Source of the DNA: Vigna angularis
Lineage: Eukaryota > Streptophyta > Magnoliopsida > Fabales > Fabaceae
Length of the DNA stretch: 64,000 nt
Direction of reading: 5' to 3'
Assembly (NCBI RefSeq): GCF_016808095.1
Contig: NC_068980.1
Span: 15,255,388-15,319,387 of the forward strand
A program made the translations under genes and the position numbers. Shown in pieces: positions 23,561-32,818 of the stretch (its first letter is position 1; each line of letters opens with the position of its first letter). The notes below the pieces were generated by a model. It saw only the letters and a list, made by a program, of their open reading frames with translations. It searched no databases and had not been told where the DNA came from.

Positions 23561-24488
23561 ATCTCTTCCTATCTCATTTTCCATATCCCTCTCGCTAGAT
23601 TTCATTTCACGTTTTCTCTGATTCTCATCCATATCTTTTGCCACATCTTCATTGTGCTTGCACCTCATTTTCAGTTACCCGTTGCTTCTCTCATTCTCGC
23701 GAAGCATCGCCATCAAACCATACCTCGAGTTCTCTCTCCTGCAACAGCCACCGTTCTTCACATATCCACCTTTTCTCCTCACATTTCTACCTTATTTCAG
23801 CTATTTCGGCCTTAGAAACATCATCTTCACCGATGAGTTCTTCGATCTGAGGCCTCCGCTAGGGTTTCCCTCATCTTTCATCTTTTTCTTTGATTTTAAC
23901 CGTTTAAATCCTCTTTTGCTTCGATTAAACACTTTCCACCGTTTAATCGGTTAACCTAGTGTTTTAAGGTTCTTTCACCGTTCGATTTAGGGTTTCCTTG
24001 CTTCATTCACAGTTTTGGTTCATTTGCTCTTGGATTCGTATCATTCCGCTGCGTTTCACTCTTTGAGGGAGCTTCGAAGGAGTTCATAGCGTGTTCGTTT
24101 GTAGTAGTGATGATTCATACATTCTACTATTTTGTTTTTTCCTAATTTTTTATGTTTTTCTTCTATTAATTTCACTAATTTCTCTCCTAGATTGGTGGGG
24201 ATTGTGTTTGGATTGGTGGAGAAATTAGCGGCGTTAGCACGAGAGAGAGGAGGAGGGAGCCTTGAATGCCGAATCCACGACAGTGATTGGAGAATTTTGA
24301 AGGTAGTTATAGTTCACATTCTTCTCTGTAACACTTTCCCCCTCTTTTTATCCTGTTAATTTTGTTTTCATTGATTCTTGAAGAACAAAAAGATTGGGTT
24401 TTAAATCTCCTGCACGAGAATCTGCTGCTACTGTTTGCCTTCTAATTAGTTTGTTCCAATGTGTTTATTTTCTGTGTCTGATTGATAG

Positions 24489-25154
24489 ATATGGGATACT
24501 GCTGGGCAAGAGAGATTCCAAAGTCTCGGGGTTGCATTTTATAGAGGCGCGGATTGCTGTGTTCTTGCGTATGATGTTAATGTGATGAAATCTTTCGATA
24601 CCCTTGACAACTGGCATGAGAGTTTCTCAAACAGGTAATTATTGTCCTTTTCAAAATGCTTTATCTCTTGTTGCTTCGACTATTGTCTAGGGTGTGGTGT
24701 TTTTTCACATGGACAAATGCATCTATTAGCTAGTGTGTCCTCATAACATTCACAGATTGTCTAACCCTAATTTATAACCTACCAATGTTGGAATTTGCTG
24801 GATAAGCTTTCTGTTCAGATTTATGTTCTCGTTGTATCTTTGTGATGCAGGCAAACCCACCCGATCCAAGGTCATTTCCATTTATTTTGCTTGGAAACAA
24901 GATTGATATTGATGGCAGGAATAGTCGAGTAGTAGGCAAATATTATTACACTTTGACATTTTCTCACTTTATCTCTGAGTGTAAAATGTTTATTTATCTC
25001 ACATGCAGGTTTCTGAGAAGAAAGCAAAGGATTGGTGTGCTTCAAAAGGGAATATTCCCTATTTTGAAACATCCGCAAAAGAAGATTTCAATGTTGATGC
25101 TGCATTCCTGTGTATTGCCAAGGCTGCTCTTGCCAATGAGCACGAACAAGACAT
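24489..25154 (+). pseudogene. Captured Rab7-type (RABG3-like) GTPase exons
   Basis: Three exons with intact splice borders: 24489-24634 ([20 protein letters not shown]), 24851-24931 ([20 protein letters not shown]) and 25009-25154 ([20 protein letters not shown]). They carry the G3 (WDTAGQE), G4 (NKID) and G5 (ETSAK) motifs of plant Rab7, a late-endosome/vacuole trafficking GTPase. The P-loop and switch I exons and the C-terminal CxC prenylation end are missing. A one-base deletion near 24618-24620 shifts the end of the first exon (family: WHEEFLKQ; here WHESFSN), so the exons no longer join in frame. Intron retention shows capture from genomic DNA. The piece sits downstream of a CACTA-type leader on the same strand and might be transcribed as a chimera, but cannot make a working GTPase. 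Confidence 0.88.
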
Positions 25155-26456
25155 GTAAGTTTCACTCTCGATTGTGATGCAGATACACATGAATATAGGT
25201 TGTACTACTATATAACTGTACCGGACATGTACCAACTATTGTCAATGATGTTAGTACCACTTGCAGTTTAAGATTTAATATACAACTACTATGCATTAAG
25301 GCATATCTACAGACTATCACTGTTGGAATGTCAATGAAGTGATAGAAATAGAAAATGGTTCACTGGTATGCGTTTCATGTCTCATATTTCTGTTTTTGGC
25401 CTAAGTTCTTTATTTAATGTGAATTTTATTACTGTTTCTTATAAAGAAATTCCCAAATTAATATATTATTTGGCATTTCTAACATTCTAGAAATCAATAT
25501 TAATATATTATTATTGCTGATGTTAATTTATATATAGAAATCATTAAGAGGATTGTGTCTACAATGTCTGCGATTGTAGGAAATTGAATGACATTATAGT
25601 CGTCGAGGACCATTTAAAGTTATTAAACATAATATTCTATTTTCGTTAAATTAATCTAGATAAAGATAATGGTAGAGTTTCAGCTATAAATATTTAGTTT
25701 GTATTTTTTTCCTTAAATTAGATGGAAGAAATTTTATAGATTTGAATATGATTAATAACAATCTCTTCTTATAGATAATAAGATTTGTGGATCAAGAGAC
25801 ATTAGTTAATTTAAAATTTTGCTTTAAATATTGTAGGACCAGGTTTCGTTAAATTTAAAGTAATTTTGATCAATTATTATTCGCTTATATGTAACCGAAT
25901 GAAGAATAAATAAGTGTGTTTTATGTTTATGATCTTAATGAATTTTCAATATCCTCTTTCTTCTTGGGTATTTTTCTTTGGTTTGTGTAACTAGGATTAG
26001 GATATAAAGATATTTGATAAGGTTCTTGGTTGATCTTTAAATACTTATCCAACTATTCATCACAATATTGTTTTAACTTTATTATTTTATTTGTAGATCT
26101 TTAATGATTCATCTCTCATGGATGCTGCTGCAGACATTGAAGACATTAGAAGGAACTGGGCTTCTTTTATTAAGTGTTAGTAGAAACTGTTACAATTAAA
26201 TAGTGTATGTACATTAACGTAATATTTAGATTTAATATATAGCTTCAGGTATAAATGATGTATTAAATATTAGACTATTTAATATTTGAAATAAATTCTA
26301 TTTTGTTAGTTTCATTAAATTTGTTTATTTAAAGCTCTATTGATTATAAATTGATTGGATGAGATCATAATCCAGGAATATTATTATAATTTCATTGGAT
26401 GTCAAATTTAATAATAATTTTTTTTTAAAAATAAAAACATATATTATAACGTACAT
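25155..26456 (+). other. Non-coding interior of CACTA C
   Basis: AT-rich and mostly featureless. One possible exon lies at about 26099-26180 after TTTGTAG (reading FNDSSLMDAAADIEDIRRNW, then a stop), but the family is not recognised. The element's TATTATAACGTA motif begins again just before D. Confidence 0.4.
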
Positions 26457-26509
26457 CACTACAAAAAATTAGATTTTTATCGGGGGTTATTTTTTTCCTT
26501 TCCGGCGGT

Positions 26510-26815
26510 TTTAACCCCCAGAAAATATGTTACCCGCGGTTAGGAAAACCGTTGGGAAAACCTGCGTCGTTAAGTAATTACCGGCGGTTTTTTAAAAAAC
26601 CGCCGCAATTAGCCGGGGTTTTGAAAAACCGCCGGTAGTAGTAGGGGTTTTACTAAAACCGCCGGTAGTAGTGGGAGTTTTACTAAAATCGCCGGTAGTA
26701 GTGGAGGTTTTACTAAAACCGCCGGCAATAACCGGGGTTAAGCAAAACCGCCGGTAATTTGTGAGGGTTTATGAAAACCGCCGGTACTTTTGAGGGTTTT
26801 TCAAAACCGCCGGAA
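26510..26815. repeat. ACCGCCGG subterminal repeat array of CACTA D
   Basis: About nine units of 25-35 bp built on AAAACCGCCGGTA alternating with GGGGTTTT runs, GC-rich against an AT-rich background. This is typical of CACTA subterminal TNPA-binding zones. Confidence 0.8.
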
Positions 26816-27962
26816 ATATAAATAATTTAATTTTTATTATTATTCAAATTACTTGATTATCATTAATAAACCAAAATTAAATAATATGAAACCAAAATTA
26901 AATGTAAACATTAAATATAAACCAAAATATTATTATATAAATTATAAACATTAGAAATACAATTAATGTTTCTTAAAAATTAAAATTAACATGTTATGAA
27001 TAATAATTATAGTTTCTTCATTATTTTCATCATTTGGTACTTCTTCATTTTATCCATCATTTGGTACTTCTTCATTTTATTCATCATTTTTCATTTTATT
27101 CATCATTTGATATGCTTCCTTTTTCAAATACCTACAATATAAAACAATAATTAGTTAATAATATTTTAAAAAAATTATTAGACGAATTTAAGAACTATTG
27201 ATGGTTAAAAAATATTAAAATATGATATAATAGAAACTAAATCCAAGTATATCTTTAACCAAAATTGAAAAGCCAAAAGCACCATATTCATATATTTCAC
27301 TGCCCTTAAAATCCCCAAGTTACTCATGCAAGACGTGTAACACATGTCTACAAGCTAAATTAAAAAAAAAAAAACAATCATAATAACTCACTTTTTTAAA
27401 GTTTAAACAAGGAGGGCCCTTATTATTAAATCTCATTAAATTTTTAAATTAAAGTAATTGAATACATGATGATTACCAATATATGTTTACAATGAGACAT
27501 TTTTTGAAAAAAAAATTATTACAAAATTGTTATTATTCAATTATAAATTTTCAAAGCAATTCTAAAACACGTGTAATCATTCTAAAATGACAGAATAAAA
27601 TACACACAAAATAAGAAACAAGCAAAAAACATTGAAGCATAAAAGCATAAATCAAATAACTCTAAAGGTTAATAGTTCAGATGACCAGCTGATGTAGTAG
27701 TAGTACTTGAGCGAAAATCAATCCTAAATATAATGCTATTCAGAATATAATAGCAGAGTTTCAATTTTCTTTTCTCCCTAGTCTAGACCCCATTCAAACA
27801 TATTCTGTTATGCTCTTATTTGTCAACTACATCTTCTAAAAACCTCAGCCCAATACCATCACATTTCATAGAGATCAGTGCTCAACCATGTCACCAGTTA
27901 TCAGATCAGGCATCAACACAAAATTCCACGGTCACTATTACAAACATAATTCTACATCTTAC
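26816..27962. other. AT-rich non-coding interior of CACTA D
   Basis: No gene is seen. A short imperfect tandem repeat of TTCATTTTATNCATCATTTGG lies at 27015-27115. Confidence 0.5.
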
Positions 27963-28311
27963 CTTTGTTCGGTTTTGAGGGCACTTTTCATCTTTAGGAG
28001 GCAATGGTTCTATTGCAGCCCTTTCAAGTAGCAGTAAAACATAATCCACCAGTACAAACATGTCTTTCTCAACATGAACAATTGGTGCTGGTATTTCTTC
28101 AGCATCCAGCCATTTCACTTTAGCTTTTTGGTTTTTAGTCTGGCCTTCAAGAGCCTTCAATCCACTATGCAAGGAGTCCATTACCAAAGTAGAAGTGACC
28201 TCTTTCTCAATTAAGAAATGCTTTACAACTACTTTCAAAATTATATCTGTCTTCTCCCTAGACATGTGGCGCTTAGAAGTCTGGTCAATTTTCCCCCAGA
28301 AAGAAAAGAAG
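27963..28311 (-). pseudogene. Captured exon of a MATH/TRAF-domain protein (MUSE13/14, TRAF1-type)
   Basis: An open minus-strand exon of 349 bp with acceptor TGCATGCAG (before 28311) and donor AAAG|GTAAGA (27963/27962). It reads FFSFWGKIDQTSKRHMSREK, IEKEVTSTLVMDSLHSGLKA, IVHVEKDMFVLVDYVLLLLE and PLPPKDEKCPQNRTK. This matches the region after the MATH domain in plant MUSE13/MUSE14 (TRAF1a/1b) proteins, adaptors implicated in turnover of NLR immune receptors and in autophagy. There is no stop inside the exon. Substitutions such as Tyr in LVDYVLL (family Asp-Asp) and Cys in DEKCPQ (family Gly) suggest drift. The MATH domain and the C-terminal part are absent. The assignment rests on recognition of the family sequence, not on a search. 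Confidence 0.75.
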
Positions 28312-28743
28312 CTGCATGCATTTTAATATTTGATCAGAACAAAATACGACACCAGAACCCAAACGTCTGAGATACGTGGGAATTGATGATAATACATAAT
28401 ATCAAATAGGAAAACAATATGCATTCCAATAAAAAGAAAATATCAAATCATATTTAATTTCAAATAGGATGTAAAACATACATTTCAAGATACACATGAA
28501 ATAGACATACTGCCTGAAGTAAGCTATAATACATCAAAACCACAATAACCTATTTCATTTGACAATGACATTCATTCCTCTTCTGTATCTTTTATACAAT
28601 ATGGCTAACATTTTTTCTACTTTCCAGATTGAACGGGAATTAAATCAAATTTTTCAGTACAAGTGTTAAACTATTTATTGATCTGCAAGTGTGAAAAAGA
28701 ATAAAAATCATCCATCCAAATAATTACAGTAGCAAATACTTAC

Positions 28744-28815
28744 CTCGTGAAGCTCTAAAAGCTTATCTCTGATATATTACACACGCTCACGAACCTCAAG
28801 ACGTGAATCTCCGGT
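28744..28815 (-). pseudogene. Second captured exon-like piece in CACTA D, family unknown
   Basis: Exactly 72 bp between an acceptor (TTTTATAG|ACC) and a donor (CACGAG|GTAAGTA) on the minus strand. It reads TGDSRLEVRERV, a stop (TAA), then YIRDKLLELHE, a charged helix-like sequence. The stop is one C-to-T change from CAA (Gln). It lies upstream of the MATH/TRAF exon in the same orientation. It could belong to the same source gene or to a different one; I do not recognise it. Confidence 0.4.
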
Positions 28816-29886
28816 CTATAAAACAAAAACTACTAAGATACAGATCTCTATGTAAGGTCCACACTGGAATAAGTAATTGAATTCAAATATGAAAATAAGG
28901 AAGCATTCCTTAAGAATCTAAGTTATTTTGTGCATTATAACAAGAAGATGCTTGTTCTGTTTCTAGATAGTATTTAATCTATTCATTTTGAAAAATGACC
29001 TTTAATCGTGTATGCTTCTAAATTTTGTACCAAAATATCAAACTTCTTGAACTTATATTTCTGTTTCACGCTTCTAATTCTCTCTCTGTTGGCTCTGCTC
29101 TGAAATCAATGTTTTTCAAAACTGGACTTCCTGATGTCTTTCTCTTGAATCAGGATTATAGAAATCGCGATTCAACACGAGCTTACGTTCCCAGTACCTA
29201 ACATACCTAACATAGAAAGAAAAACAAGAACTCTAAAACATATATGCATTCCAACCAAGACCATACATCACAACATGCTCAATATAACACAAAAATCAAT
29301 CAATTTAACCATAACGATTTACATGATATTATAACCACTAAATTTGCATGGAATGAGGTTTCCCAATTTCTAGGGTTTTGGAAAGAGTATAGGACGATGG
29401 AAAAGAGAATTTAGATGAGGCTAAGAGGACGAGAGAATTAGGAATTGCAGAAGGAGAGAACTTAACTGTGACGGACGAAGCTCATGCAACAATGGCGGAC
29501 AATGAATGAAGAGTCAGACGATGGACGCGACTCAGGCGAAGGACGCGACTCAGTCGGACGATGAGAACTCAGGCCAGTGTAGTGAACGACAAAGAACGGT
29601 GTCAAACAACAGCTTTGCGGTGAACCATGAGGAAGAGGCGTGCCAAAGTGTATATGAGATTAGAGAAATTAGGAAGAAGAAAATGTGCGCGCGGAAGGCC
29701 AAATTAGGGGAAAAAAACAATTATTTTGCTCTTTCCAGCTCTTCCTTCCCAAAGGGCCGATTTTTTTTTTTTTTTTAAAAAAATTCATAACTTAACTGTG
29801 GTTTTTATAAAAACTGCCTGAACTTGTTGGAGGTTTTCAAAACCGCCAAAAATAAACCTCCCTTAAAATACATTATTTTGGTAGTG
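28816..29886 (-). other. Leader/5' region of CACTA D
   Basis: No protein is recognised. The 29340-29720 interval reads on the minus strand as a CT-rich transcribed leader. The open plus-strand frame there (29506-29778) has low-complexity Asp/Ser-rich composition and is not supported as a gene. Confidence 0.4.
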
Positions 29887-30200
29887 CATTGCTTAGTACG
29901 TTAGGGTACGTTGATCACATATTATAACGTATAATAATATATACGTAATAATATATAACATATTATAACGTACAAAAACTTCTATGTTATAATATACAAA
30001 TGGAAATTTGTCATAATAGTTTGCGCATATTATAAGGTACTTCAGAAACTACGTTATAATATGTGGAACATATTATAACGTAAATTTCTGCTACGTTATA
30101 AAAGGCGCAGAGTTATTATATCGCCCAGAACTACGTCCACAGTAACTACGTTATAAAAGATCATTTTTGTACGTTATAAAAAGTCATTTTTCCACTAGTG

Positions 30201-30569
30201 TTTTTTATACCGGTTAAAGCCACATCAGTTATAAAAAGTCATGTTTTACACAACTGTTATAATACCACCAAGTATAAAAGTGAGACTCTATTATACCTAT
30301 TATAGCACCAGCAGGTATAAAAGGAGAATTTTTTTCTCTAACAACGAAGGGGACTTTTTATACCTTATCCCATAGTACTAGGTGTAAATATCAGACTTTT
30401 ATACCTATTATAAACAACACAAGTATAAAAAGTAAAACTTTCTACACTAGTTCTAGAGTAGGTATAAAAAATCGAAAACTTTTTATACCTCCTGCTTCTA
30501 TACATGCTCGAAAACAAGTATAAAATTCCTTTTTTTAACATGTATAAAAAAACTTTTTTTGTCATAGTG
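30201..30569 (+). repeat. 3' subterminal repeat zone of CACTA A
   Basis: Repeated TATACCT..AGGTATAAAA motifs in both orientations, matching the zone at 5700-5960, and ending at the GTCATAGTG terminus. Confidence 0.7.
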
Positions 30570-30572
30570 TCA

Positions 30573-31144
30573 GTTGATATGGAATCATGTGTGCCTCTAG
30601 GATTCAGATTTCATCCAACAGAAGAGGAGCTTATGGGGTACTATCTAAGAGGAAGATAAACTCCCTAAAAATCGATCTAGATGTTATTGTTGAGATTGAT
30701 CTCTACAAAATGGAAACCTGGGATAGACAAGGTATATTAATTACCCAGAAATGCTTTCTTAAATTAAAGGGACATGAATAATCTTTAAGAAATTATAATT
30801 CATGTTCAGAAAATTTAATCAACTTCATCTATTAACTATATATCATAACGTTGTATATGGAGCGAGTTATGACATTATATACTTACAAAGTTGTTGATGT
30901 GCTTGTTTAAAATTATGAAGATATGTGCAAGCTAGGATATGAGCAACAGAATGAGTGGTACTTTTTCAGCCATAAAGATAAGAAGTATCCTGCAGGAATA
31001 AGAACTAACAGGGCGACTACTGCTGGATTCTGGAAAGCAACTGGAAGGGACAAGGCTATTATGACCAAAAATAAAATCATAGGGATGAGGAAGACCTTGG
31101 TCTTCTACAAGGGACGTGCCCCTAATGGAAGGAAAACGGACTAG
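30573..31144 (+). pseudogene. NAC transcription factor pseudogene (VND-like NAC domain)
   Basis: Exon 1 starts ATG at 30579 and reads MESCVPLGFRFHPTEEELMG; a one-base insertion near 30648-30653 shifts the frame, after which KINSLKIDLDVIVEIDLYKM continues in the +2 frame to about 30730. Exon 2 (from about 30920) reads [20 protein letters not shown] and [15 protein letters not shown] to TAG at 31142-31144, where family members have Trp (KTDWIMHEYR); IMHEYRHQTSE follows the stop. These are NAC subdomains A-D, the DNA-binding part, of the type found in vascular-related NAC proteins. The C-terminal activation exon is not seen. Element A sits 9 bp upstream of the ATG, so loss of the promoter probably preceded decay. 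Confidence 0.88.
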
Positions 31145-31910
31145 ATTATGCATGAATATAGGCATCAAACCTCTGAACCATACTGTATCTAACATACCCA
31201 TACTGTGTTTCATAATAATTCTTCTGCTGAATAATATCTTCATTAATCACTACTAAACCATGAAGATGGAAGAGATAAGATGAACATACCAGGAAGGATT
31301 TGAGTTTGAGGGGTTCGAGACAGAATGTTTTGCACTGTAGTGATAGAAATCGTCCCAGCAGATTCTTGGTATCTTCAACAAGTTTCATTAACTTTTACGT
31401 AAGTACCAAAACTAGAAACCCAAAACCAGAGACGAAATGTTTTTGAGTTATAACACAAAGATCGAACATCAGTAGATCGAGCAAAGAACGAGAGAGACAA
31501 AATCAGAGAGCCAAGATCGAACACAGTCTTACCTCGACCTCGACCTAAGATCAGTTAACGGCAGCGCGCCAGAGCATCTCGACCTCACGCAACCCACAAA
31601 TGCCTCGACGCCTCAACGCCTCCATCTTCACGCTCAACCAAGTAGGAGAAGACGAACACGAAGCCAAGGAGGAGAAGATAAAGACGAAGCCAAGCAGGAG
31701 AAGATTGTGGTGCGGGGAAGGATTTGGAGGAAAATTTGATGAAGGCGGGGAGGAAGATTAAAGTTTAGATATTTTTAGAGAATTAGATTAGATAGATGAA
31801 GATGCGGGGAGAGAATATGGACTGGGTAAGTATTTTAAAAATAAAAAAGTTATATTTTAGGGACGGTTTTTGTTATTAATCGCCAGAAAATTTAAAATTA
31901 ATAAAAAAAA
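31145..31910 (-). other. Possible leader end of a truncated CACTA-like element beside the NAC pseudogene
   Basis: Homology to NAC ends soon after 31177. On the minus strand, 31910-31500 reads as a CT-rich leader with a GGCTTCGTxTTxxTCTTCTCC duplication (about 31630-31705). GGGACGGTTTTTGTTATTAA at 31860 resembles CACTA D subterminal units. An exon-like piece (31388-31290, KLVEDTKNLLGRFLSLQ, donor CTG|GTATGT) follows on the same strand. This fits a truncated gene-carrying element, but no terminus is found. Confidence 0.3.
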
Positions 31911-32818
31911 ATACTTGCGATTTTAGATATATATTTATTTTTATGTGTATTTTAAATAAGGATATCAAAGTTTAATAATTATTTTAAATTTTTAAAACTT
32001 TCTTCAAAATGCATCATATCTAAATCTAAACTTATTTTCTATTATGAAATTAGGATAAATTTGTAGGATTAACTATTTCTAAAATCCTCTTTCTGATAAC
32101 TCACCAGTAATTCTTCTTCTTCATATCTAAAACTACTTATATATAAAAGTAAAGTAAATAGGTAGTTAACTTTTCTGGTCAAATACAGTCTCCTTCTAGC
32201 TTTGACCACCATAGATATTATTGAATTATGATGCTATCTCATTGGTCATTGGGGAGTGTGACCCTTTTGAACTTGGATCATTCCCACTTGTACTGATGAG
32301 ATACGAGAGTTTCATATTTATACTAATTTTTCATAAGATAGAGTTATAATAGTGTGAACTAATGCATCCAACAATAATCACTCACTACAGAAAGATATGC
32401 AGGTACTTGAATTATAAAGCTGAAAATTCATTGTGGCTTAATCTAATTACACAATTTCAGAAATTTTCAAGAGCTGAACACAATTATATTTGCTAATAAG
32501 TCGTATAGAACTCGCTTGTTGTGCATTGCCGCAAAATATATATTCTTCGACTGAAAACGAAATTTCCAAACAAATTAGTCAAAGTTATGAAGGAGTGCTG
32601 CTAATTAAGGGCGAAACATAATAAACAAATTCAGTTTTATTAACTTAAATTTTGTTTATTAATACAAGAACTGTACAGTGATATTTACAACAACATTTTT
32701 GCTTTGCATCAGTTACATTATTAGCAGTACGTTATAACTTATACTTAGTAATTTTATGTAACTGGCAGTTCTATAACAACACTTTCCACTCCTCAAGCAA
32801 GTACAACCTTTGACATGT
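31911..32818. other. Intergenic / GLR 3' flank
   Basis: AT-rich sequence with no recognised gene. The part next to 32818 should hold the GLR 3' UTR and polyadenylation signals. Confidence 0.5.

Larger units (their letters stand above)
26457..29886 (-). mobile_element. CACTA transposon D (3.4 kb) nested in element C, carrying a MATH/TRAF gene exon
   Basis: The left end is CACTACAAAAAATTAGATTT (26457); the right end, reversed, is CACTACCAAAATAATGTATT (ending 29886). CAT flanks both ends (26454-26456, 29887-29889). The subterminal zone at 26510-26815 holds about nine GGTTTTxxTAAAACCGCCGG units; a few matching units lie at 29820-29860. No transposase is present. It contains a host exon on the minus strand (27963-28311) and a second exon-like piece (28744-28815). 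A CT-rich leader on the minus strand (about 29500-29340) suggests its 5' end is at 29886. Confidence 0.85.
23238..30200 (+). mobile_element. CACTA transposon C nested in element A, carrying a Rab7-type gene piece
   Basis: The ends are CACTAATGGAAAAATGACAT (23238) and, reversed, CACTAGTGGAAAAATGACTT (ending 30200), followed inward by TTTATAAC on both sides. TTT flanks both ends (23235-23237, 30201-30203), although the T-run makes this a weak duplication. Subterminal zones (23270-23560 and 29920-30185) share TATTATAACGTA motifs. No transposase is recognised inside, so the element is non-autonomous. It contains a CT-rich leader, three Rab exons and nested element D. Confidence 0.88.
5696..30569 (+). 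mobile_element. CACTA transposon A (host of nested elements B, C, D)
   Basis: The left end is CACTAGTGGAAAATATACC at 5696; the right end reads GTCATAGTG at 30569 (CACTATGAC on the minus strand). Both ends are flanked by TCA (5693-5695 and 30570-30572), the 3-bp duplication typical of CACTA elements. Subterminal regions (about 5700-5960 and 30201-30555) carry many copies of TATACCT/AGGTATA in both orientations. Inside, on the plus strand, are a decayed TNP2-type transposase C-terminus and a TNPA/Ulp1-type second ORF. The outer inverted repeats match only weakly beyond CACTA, so the pairing rests mainly on the duplication, the subterminal repeats and continuity of the NAC gene. Confidence 0.75.

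Noticed and set aside
29506..29778. Plus-strand Asp/Ser-rich open frame
   Set aside because: Low-complexity leader of CACTA D, ending in a poly-T run; no family and the wrong strand for the element.
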